Assembly (NCBI GenBank): GCA_006227805.1
Contig: SBFT01000314.1
Span: 1-11,610, forward strand
From: Paracoccaceae bacterium
GTDB taxonomy: Bacteria > Pseudomonadota > Alphaproteobacteria > Rhodobacterales > Rhodobacteraceae
Length of the DNA: 11,610 nucleotides
Reading direction: 5' to 3'
This document shows positions 6,846 to 11,610 of the stretch, piece by piece. Each line of letters opens with the position of its first letter. Position 1 is the first letter of the stretch. Below the pieces are notes generated by a model. It was not told where the DNA came from. It worked only from the letters and a program-made list of their open reading frames with translations, and did no database searches. The translations under genes were made by a program, and so were the position numbers.

Positions 6846-8054
6846 TCACGCTCTTTTTCGCGTTTCGAGGGAAACCGCGCCTTCCAGACCGGTGCTGCCG
6901 TAGAGCCAGTCGATCTGGTCATACCATTCGCGCGGGCCGCGCGCGTTCATGACCGCATTTCGCAAGGCGGCATGGGCGCCTGCGGGGTGGTAGACATGTT
7001 CCCCGATGGCGCGCGATTGAAGCTGGACGCGGGCGGTGCGCAGGCGGCGCCTGTCCTGGTAGGCGGCCAGCGCCGCGGCGGGTTCGTCCGAATGGGCCAT
7101 CTCGTGCGAGAGGCAGACCGCATCCTCCATCGCCATGCAGGCACCCTGCGCGAAATATTGCAGCATCGGATGGGCGGCATCGCCCAGAAGGGCGACGCGG
7201 CCATCGACCCATCCCATGACCGGATCGCGATCGCAGAGGACCCACTTCTTCCAGTCCTGCCCCATGTCGATGATCTGGCGCGCGCGGGGGTGGACATGCT
7301 CGAACCCGCGGCGCACCTCGTCATGGCCGACCGGCTGGCCCGCCACGGGTTCGGGCGCGTCGTTGTGATAGGTCACGACCAGGTTGAAGAGTTTCCAGCC
7401 CGAAAGCGGGTAGTGCACGATATGGCACTTGGGACCGGCCCAGAGCGTGGCGGCGTTCCAGCGCAGATCCTCGGGCATCTGGTCGGTCAGGATGACCGAG
7501 CGATAGGTGGTGTGCCCCGAGACGCGCGGCGCGCCGTCGCCCACGAGTTGCGCCCGCACCTTCGACCAAAGGCCATCCGCCCCGATCAGGACGGATCCGG
7601 TCACCCGTTCGCCCGTGGCCAGGATCGCCGTGGCGCTGCTGTCGTCCTGATCGTATCCGACGACGCCCGCATGGGTGCGCAACTCGACCAGGGGATGGTC
7701 GCGGCAGGCCTGCAGGAAGACGCCATGCAGATCGCCCCGGTGCACCACGGCATAAGGGTTGCCGAATCGGGCGCGGAACGCCTCGTCGAGCGGGATGCGC
7801 GTGATCTCCTCGCCAGTGAGGGCGTCCATCAGGCGCAGGTTGTCGATATAGACGGCCATGGCGCGGGCCTGATCGCCCACCCCCAGGTAGTCGAAGGCGT
7901 GAAAGGCATTGGGACCCAGCTGGATGCCCGCGCCGATCTCGCCCAGCTGTGCGGCCTTTTCGAGGACGATCGACGCGATGCCCTTCTGCGCCAGGCCGAT
8001 GGCGGTGGCCAGGCCCCCTATCCCGCCGCCTGCAATGACGACCCGGTCCGTCAT
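6846..8054 (-). CDS. FAD-dependent aromatic hydroxylase, probable 3-hydroxybenzoate 6-monooxygenase
   Basis: 402 residues, a typical group A flavoprotein monooxygenase. The FAD-binding GxGxxG is at residues 9-14 (VVIAGGGIGGLATA), the DG motif IGADGLWSKVR at 157-167, and the GD motif LLGDAAHPMLQYFAQG at 289-304. The family uses NAD(P)H and oxygen to hydroxylate a phenolic acid; the 3-hydroxybenzoate 6-hydroxylases make gentisate. The HIVHYPL segment (211-217), the HPAGAHAALRNAVM-like C-terminal stretch and the final WLYGSTGL resemble that subgroup, and the gentisate dioxygenase gene in the same operon supports it. The start overlaps the upstream hydrolase stop by ATGA, so translation is coupled. 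Salicylate 1-hydroxylase or a hydroxybenzoyl-CoA hydroxylase are alternatives that sequence inspection alone cannot exclude. Symbols used for this activity include mhbM and nagX; I assign none. Confidence 0.82.
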   Translation of the reverse strand: MTDRVVIAGGGIGGLATAIGLAQKGIASIVLEKAAQLGEIGAGIQLGPNAFHAFDYLGVGDQARAMAVYIDNLRLMDALTGEEITRIPLDEAFRARFGNPYAVVHRGDLHGVFLQACRDHPLVELRTHAGVVGYDQDDSSATAILATGERVTGSVLIGADGLWSKVRAQLVGDGAPRVSGHTTYRSVILTDQMPEDLRWNAATLWAGPKCHIVHYPLSGWKLFNLVVTYHNDAPEPVAGQPVGHDEVRRGFEHVHPRARQIIDMGQDWKKWVLCDRDPVMGWVDGRVALLGDAAHPMLQYFAQGACMAMEDAVCLSHEMAHSDEPAAALAAYQDRRRLRTARVQLQSRAIGEHVYHPAGAHAALRNAVMNARGPREWYDQIDWLYGSTGLEGAVSLETRKRA

Positions 8055-8749
8055 TCCGCCGCCGCGATGGTCAGCGAGATGGGGTCCAGCCCGTCGATGC
8101 CCCCGGTGATCACGTCTCCGGCCACCACGGGTCCCACCCCGGCGGGCGTGCCGGTCATGATCAGGTCGCCGGGACCCAGGTGGTAATAGCGCGACAGGTC
8201 CATGATGATCTCGGGCACGTCATGGATCAGTTCGGACAGGGTCGCGTCCTGCCGGGTCTTGCCATTGACCTCGAGATGGATGCGCCTGGGGCCGAGGGGC
8301 GCCATCCCGGCGGCCCTGGTCATGGGCGCGAAGACGGCCGAGGCCTCGACATCCTTGCCCATATCCCAGGGCCGCCCCTTGTCCTTGCCGTCCTGCTGGC
8401 GGTCGCGGCGCGTCATGTCGAGCGCGCACCCATAGGCATAGACGGCCGCCTCTGCCTCTTCCCGCGTCGCCCGGAACACGGGCGCGCCCATCGCGAAGGC
8501 CAGTTCCATCTCGTGGTGGTAGTTCGCCGTGCCCGGCGGATAGGGCACGGTCGCCCCGGTCAGGATCGCATGGGCGGGAGACTTGGTGAAGTAGAACGGG
8601 TTCTCGCGGTCGACCTCGTGGCCCATCTCGGCGGCGTGGGCCGCATAGTTGCGCCCGACGCAGAAGATGCGGCCGATCGGGTAGGTCGCGGCCTCGCCCT
8701 TGACGGGAATGCCGACCGGACGGGGCAGATCGAAAAGGGTCGTGGTCAT
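8051..8749 (-). CDS. nagK: Fumarylacetoacetate hydrolase family protein, probable fumarylpyruvate hydrolase
   Basis: 232 residues, the size of the short fumarylpyruvate hydrolases of gentisate pathways. These cleave fumarylpyruvate to fumarate and pyruvate. FAH-fold features are clear: VGRNYAAHAAEMG near 31-43, the divalent-metal ligands in HHEMELA (E80, E82) and D111 in ALDMTRRD, and the C-terminal GDLIMTGTPAGVGPV loop. The start at 8749 has GAGGAA about eight bases upstream, and its ATG overlaps the gtdA stop as ATGA. The stop overlaps the monooxygenase start in the same way. Acting directly on maleylpyruvate to give maleate and pyruvate is an alternative, since no isomerase gene is visible here. 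Confidence 0.88.
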   Translation of the reverse strand: MTTTLFDLPRPVGIPVKGEAATYPIGRIFCVGRNYAAHAAEMGHEVDRENPFYFTKSPAHAILTGATVPYPPGTANYHHEMELAFAMGAPVFRATREEAEAAVYAYGCALDMTRRDRQQDGKDKGRPWDMGKDVEASAVFAPMTRAAGMAPLGPRRIHLEVNGKTRQDATLSELIHDVPEIIMDLSRYYHLGPGDLIMTGTPAGVGPVVAGDVITGGIDGLDPISLTIAAAE

Positions 8750-9783
8750 CTTGCGCGTTCCTCGTAATAACCCAGCTTGTCCTGGAGCGGACGGTCATGG
8801 ATGCGGACGAGGAAGCTTTCCTCATGCGCCTTATGCGTGATCTCGGCGAAGACGGGCGCGGTAAAGGTGTCCTTGGGACCCCATTCGATGCGCTGGCCAT
8901 CGACGATGGTTTCGCCCCGTCCCTTGACCACGTGGAACGCCGCGCTGGCCGATCGCAGGGGCGGCGCGTCGGTCTGGCCCGCGCGCAGCATCATCGCGGT
9001 GAAACCCATCGTCGGCAGCACGTCGCGGCCCGTCTCGGGGTTGATGTAGTCCAGCTCGGCCACGCCGTCCTCGGCGAACTCGGCCATCCGGCGCAGCGCC
9101 GCTTCGGTGTTCTTCCAGGGATAGCGCATCATCGGATAGCGTCGCGTGCTCGATCCCAGGCGGCGCGAGGGCGCGAGGCCCGCGGCCAGGTATTCCACCG
9201 CGCTGGCGTCCGGGCGGTTGCGCTGGGCCTGGAGCGGCCCTTCGATCGCGTAGGACCCTTCCAGATAGACGAACAGCGGCAGGTCCAGTGCATCCAGCCA
9301 GACGACGGGCGCGCTGCCCTCGTGCCCGTGATCGTGCCAGTCGCCGCCCGGGGTCAGGACCAGATCGCCATCCTGCATGGGCAGCTTCTCGCCATCCACC
9401 ACGGTAAAGCCGCCGGTGCCTTCCACGATGATCCGCGCGGCCGACGGCGTGTGCTTGTGCGCGGGCGCGCTTTCTCCCGGCAGGAGCAGCTGCATCCCCA
9501 GGTAGATCGAGGACGTGGCCTGCATGGCGCCGGTGCCGCGGCCCGGATCGGACAGGACGAGAACGCGGCGTTCGGCCTTTTCCACCGGCGTCAACTCGCC
9601 CGCGCGCAGCAACAGGGGCCGCAGCGCGGGGTATGACCAATGGCCCGGTTTCGTCACCGGTTTCGGCGCGCCATGGGGCAGCACGTTGCGCATCATCGGC
9701 CACAGCGGCGCGACGCCCGCCTTCGTCATGTCATCGCGGTAATCCTGCGGCAGCTCTTCCAGCGTGCCCAGCTGTTCCGACAT
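8746..9783 (-). CDS. gtdA: Gentisate 1,2-dioxygenase
   Basis: 345 residues, standard for this bicupin Fe(II) ring-cleavage enzyme, which opens gentisate with oxygen to maleylpyruvate in the cytoplasm. The N-terminal cupin carries the iron ligands in PAHKHTPSA (H109, H111) and GGDWHDHGHE (H150). The second, non-catalytic-looking cupin spans about 270-330 (FHVVKGRGETIVDGQ). The PLWPMM and KPGHWSYPALRPLLLRAGEL stretches near residues 26-64 are typical of gentisate dioxygenases rather than 1-hydroxy-2-naphthoate dioxygenases, though the latter are close relatives. The ATG at 9783 has GGGAGGAA at 9788-9795. It is the first gene of the catabolic operon and is preceded by a recognisable promoter. 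The next gene overlaps its stop. Confidence 0.92.
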   Translation of the reverse strand: MSEQLGTLEELPQDYRDDMTKAGVAPLWPMMRNVLPHGAPKPVTKPGHWSYPALRPLLLRAGELTPVEKAERRVLVLSDPGRGTGAMQATSSIYLGMQLLLPGESAPAHKHTPSAARIIVEGTGGFTVVDGEKLPMQDGDLVLTPGGDWHDHGHEGSAPVVWLDALDLPLFVYLEGSYAIEGPLQAQRNRPDASAVEYLAAGLAPSRRLGSSTRRYPMMRYPWKNTEAALRRMAEFAEDGVAELDYINPETGRDVLPTMGFTAMMLRAGQTDAPPLRSASAAFHVVKGRGETIVDGQRIEWGPKDTFTAPVFAEITHKAHEESFLVRIHDRPLQDKLGYYEERAR

Positions 9784-9816
9784 CCTGTTCCTCCCATCGG
9801 CCTGTGCAATTTAAGA

Positions 9817-9846
9817 AGCATACTTACTATTAATGCTCCGCGTCAA
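9817..9846 (-). promoter_or_regulatory. Probable sigma-70 promoter of the catabolic operon, with overlapping inverted repeat
   Basis: On the minus strand TTGACG (9846-9841) and TATGCT (9822-9817) are separated by 18 bases, giving a start near 9810 and a leader of about 27 bases before gtdA. An inverted repeat AGCAT (9817-9821) / ATGCT (9833-9837), 11 bases apart, covers the -10 and part of the spacer. A repressor bound there would block initiation. The -35 matches five of six consensus bases; the assignment is by eye. Confidence 0.55.
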
Positions 9847-10055
9847 TCGCTTTCACCGATTCCCGTGGTGACTATGCGGAAAGCGCGGGCCGGTCAGAAG
9901 AGCGTTTGTAACTATTTTCGAGAAAAATCGACCGCATGGTTGGTTTTGTGATCCACATGGCGACCGCCGCGCCCTTCCCCGGCGCAATACGAGGAGTGAA
10001 AGTTCGATGCCGGCGTCATATACTGCCGCCGTTCGCAAATGCCGGGGGGCGGGTC

Positions 10056-10325
10056 GTGCGTGCATTCCTTGTCTTGGCGGGGCTGGCCGATGTCGCGCTG
10101 GGCGTCCTGCTGATCGCGGTGTCCGGCTTTGTCCTGCAAGGGGTCTACAACACCGGGCCCATGATGCCCGAGGCGGTGTTCTACGTCATCATGATGGCCT
10201 GGTGCTTCCTGGCGCCCCTGGTCACGTGGCTGTCGCGGTCCCGCCTTGGGGCGCAGGCGCGCGTCGCCATCATCCTGTCGCCGCTTGCGGTCGCCGGGAT
10301 CATGCTGCTGATCAGCCCGGGCTAG
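10056..10325 (+). CDS. Small predicted membrane protein (three helices), function unknown
   Basis: 89 residues from a GTG at 10056, preceded by the G-rich GGGGGGCGGG. I chose this start because the hydrophobic sequence MRAFLVLAGLADVALGVLLIAV starts there; the same frame is open from an ATG at 9936, but the extra 40 residues are arginine-rich with no similarity to a leader. Predicted membrane segments are about residues 2-24, 40-59 and 68-87, with YNTGPMMPE between helices 1 and 2 and the positive SRSRLGAQAR before helix 3. Codon third positions are strongly G/C, as in neighbouring genes, so it is probably real. It is divergent from gtdA and points towards the 3' end of the tRNA-Lys gene. I do not recognise the family and infer no function. 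Confidence 0.6.
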   Translation: MRAFLVLAGLADVALGVLLIAVSGFVLQGVYNTGPMMPEAVFYVIMMAWCFLAPLVTWLSRSRLGAQARVAIILSPLAVAGIMLLISPG

Positions 10326-10395
10326 CCGCTGCCGGTTCAAAATGCGACTGCCAGGCCCGGCCCGGAGATCGCGGCATCGATCCTGTTCGGGGAAG

Positions 10396-10471
10396 TGGTG
10401 AGCCGTGCAGGATTCGAACCTGCGACCCACTGATTAAAAGTCAGTTGCTCTACCAACTGAGCTAACGGCCC
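10396..10471 (-). tRNA. tRNA-Lys (anticodon TTT)
   Basis: A complete 76-base cloverleaf including an encoded CCA (10398-10396). The acceptor arms GGGCCGT and ACGGCTC pair over seven positions with one G-U. The D-arm region is TTAGCTCAGTTGGTAGAGC, the anticodon loop CTTTTAA (10440-10434) has TTT at 10438-10436 and A at position 37, and the T-arm holds GGTTCGAATCC. It decodes AAA and AAG. It is transcribed divergently from dapF. Confidence 0.97.
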
Positions 10472-10578
10472 ACTTCTCACCGGCGACTCAGGGCCTCCGG
10501 TCTGCGCTCTCTACGCCGAACCCGGGGACGGGATCAACCGGTAAGTCGCGCGCGGGGCCAAGGCCCCGTTCGGCGGGC

Positions 10579-10607
10579 TAACTAGGTAAAGGGGCGCCGG
10601 GGGTCAA
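10579..10607 (-). promoter_or_regulatory. Probable promoter of the tRNA-Lys gene
   Basis: TTGACC (10607-10602) and TAGTTA (10584-10579) on the minus strand are 17 bases apart, with the expected start about 100 bases before the tRNA. The -35 is good, the -10 weak. A GC-rich inverted repeat CGGGGCC/GGCCCCG (10553-10568) lies in the leader. Confidence 0.45.
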
Positions 10608-10662
10608 GCCGAAAAGGGCCCGAGCGGATGTCACACTGGATTCATGTGCGCCGCGCGGCTAT

Positions 10663-11502
10663 ATGCGCGGCATGGTCACGCAGGCGGATACCGGGCTGCC
10701 CTTCATGAAGATGCATGGGCTGGGCAACGACTTTGTCGTCGTGGACGCGCGCGCGCGGGCGGTCGCGATCACGCCGGCCCTGGCACGGGCGCTGGCGGAC
10801 CGGCACCGCGGGGTGGGCTTCGACCAGCTTGCGGTGATGACGACGGGCAAGGGCGACGTCCACCTGACCTTCTGGAACGCGGATGGGTCGCCGTCGGCCG
10901 CCTGCGGCAACGCCACGCGCTGCATCGCGCGGCACGTCATGAACGAGACGGGCGCGGATCATCTGCACCTGACCACGGCACGCGGCGATCTGTTTGCCCG
11001 GGACGCAGGCGGCGGCCTGACGGCGGTCAACATGGGCCAGCCGCAGCTGCTGTGGGACGAGATACCCCTGGCGGAAGCGATGGACACCCTTCACCTGCCG
11101 ATCGAGGGCGACCCGGTCGCCACCGGCATGGGCAATCCGCATTGCACCTTCTTCGTCCCGGATGCCGAGGTGATCCCGCTGGAAACCTTCGGACCGCGTT
11201 ACGAACATCACCCGCTCTATCCGGAACGCACCAATGTGCAGGTGGCCCAGATCGTCGGGCCCGACCATATCCGAATGCGGGTCTGGGAACGCGGCGCGGG
11301 GGTGACCTTGGCCTCGGGGTCATCGAGTTGCGCGGTGGCGGTGGCGGCGGCGCGGCGCGGGCTGACGGGGCGGCGCGTGCGCATCGATCTGGACGGGGGC
11401 ACGCTGCACGTCGACTGGGCCGAGGACGGCGTCTGGATGACCGGGCCCACGGCGCATGTCTTTTCAGGCGTGCTGACACCTGCATTCCTTGCGGGCCTCT
11501 GA
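10663..11502 (+). CDS. dapF: Diaminopimelate epimerase DapF, with second catalytic Cys replaced by Ser
   Basis: 279 residues, normal for DapF, which interconverts LL- and meso-diaminopimelate for lysine and peptidoglycan synthesis. Family hallmarks: FMKMHGLGNDFVVVD (14-28), the GVGFDQL loop (50-56), the first catalytic cysteine in AACGNATRC (C81), MGNPHCTFFV near 151-160, and ERGAG at 209-213. The second catalytic site, normally ACGTGAC or ACGSGAC, reads ASGSSSCA: the cysteine is Ser218 (TCG at 11314-11316). All other landmarks are intact and the frame is clean, so it does not look like a decaying gene. No Shine-Dalgarno lies before 10663; an ATG at 10672 is an equally possible start. mtaB follows after one base. 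It could be a true epimerase with Cys/Ser chemistry, or a DapF-fold enzyme with another substrate. Confidence 0.88.
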   Translation: MRGMVTQADTGLPFMKMHGLGNDFVVVDARARAVAITPALARALADRHRGVGFDQLAVMTTGKGDVHLTFWNADGSPSAACGNATRCIARHVMNETGADHLHLTTARGDLFARDAGGGLTAVNMGQPQLLWDEIPLAEAMDTLHLPIEGDPVATGMGNPHCTFFVPDAEVIPLETFGPRYEHHPLYPERTNVQVAQIVGPDHIRMRVWERGAGVTLASGSSSCAVAVAAARRGLTGRRVRIDLDGGTLHVDWAEDGVWMTGPTAHVFSGVLTPAFLAGL

Positions 11503-11503
11503 G

Positions 11504-11610
11504 ATGGGCGCGCCCGTCTTCACCACGCTGGGCTGCCGCCTGAACGCCTACGAGACCGAGGCGATGAAGGACCTCTCGGCCCAGGCCGGTCTGTCCAATG
11601 CGGTCGTGGT
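11504..11610 (+). CDS. mtaB: tRNA t6A37 methylthiotransferase MtaB, N-terminal part, cut by window edge
   Basis: The 35 visible codons read MGAPVFTTLGCRLNAYETEAM and onward, the N-terminus of MtaB-type radical-SAM methylthiotransferases; the cysteine in TLGCRLN (residue 11) is the first ligand of the N-terminal iron-sulfur cluster. MtaB converts t6A37 to ms2t6A37 in tRNAs reading ANN codons, including tRNA-Lys(UUU). The ATG follows the dapF stop by one base, implying cotranscription and coupling. The dapF-mtaB order, often followed by ftsY, is from memory common in Rhodobacterales. The radical-SAM CxxxCxxC and TRAM domain lie outside the window. Confidence 0.88.
   Translation, partial: MGAPVFTTLGCRLNAYETEAMKDLSAQAGLSNAVV

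Noticed and set aside
6705..8186. A 493-codon plus-strand frame opposite the monooxygenase
   Set aside because: Antisense shadow of a gene with clear FAD motifs.
9915..9926. TTTTC-GA-GAAAA inverted repeat in the gtdA/small-gene intergenic region
   Set aside because: Five-base arms with a two-base gap; easily chance and not placed at a promoter I can recognise.
10007..10465. A 152-codon plus-strand frame with GAGGAG before its ATG
   Set aside because: The upstream GAGGAG is suggestive, but the product is Arg/Gly/Ala-rich, overlaps the small membrane gene in another frame and runs through the tRNA antisense.
10663..11502. dapF as a pseudogene because of the missing cysteine
   Set aside because: Full length, no frameshift, all other motifs intact and codon bias normal; substitution of three clustered positions (C, G, A to S) looks like a variant motif rather than decay.

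Overview
The window is GC-rich with strong G/C bias at third codon positions. Its gene content (TRAP transporter, gentisate genes, dapF followed directly by mtaB) points to an alphaproteobacterium, most likely a Rhodobacteraceae member such as Paracoccus. This is inferred from protein character; no 16S or other marker is present.

Positions 1-9783 hold one block of nine genes, all on the minus strand, for uptake and breakdown of aromatic acids. In transcription order they are: gentisate 1,2-dioxygenase (gtdA), fumarylpyruvate hydrolase (FAH family), an FAD monooxygenase resembling 3-hydroxybenzoate 6-hydroxylase, two tandem near-identical TRAP binding proteins (dctP), dctQ, dctM, feruloyl-CoA synthetase (fcs), and the N-terminal third of a benzoate-CoA-ligase-family enzyme that runs off the left edge. 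The first three genes overlap by ATGA junctions. They predict the route 3-hydroxybenzoate to gentisate to maleylpyruvate, then fumarylpyruvate to fumarate plus pyruvate. The isomerase step is not encoded here. No transcriptional regulator lies in the window, but leader regions carry palindromes and TTGCA-type half-sites that look like operators. Each dctP gene is followed by a perfect 13-bp GC-rich hairpin without a T-run, as expected for transcript stabilisation that keeps binding protein in excess over the membrane subunits.

Positions 9784-10395 hold the divergent gtdA promoter region and a small three-helix membrane protein on the plus strand.

Positions 10396-11610 look like core genome: tRNA-Lys(TTT) on the minus strand, then dapF and the start of mtaB on the plus strand. 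All three relate to lysine: DapF makes the lysine/peptidoglycan precursor meso-DAP, and MtaB-family enzymes modify A37 of ANN-decoding tRNAs including tRNA-Lys(UUU). The DapF protein has a serine where the second catalytic cysteine is expected, the most unusual single feature in the window.

I found no insertion sequence, integrase, CRISPR array or phage gene.
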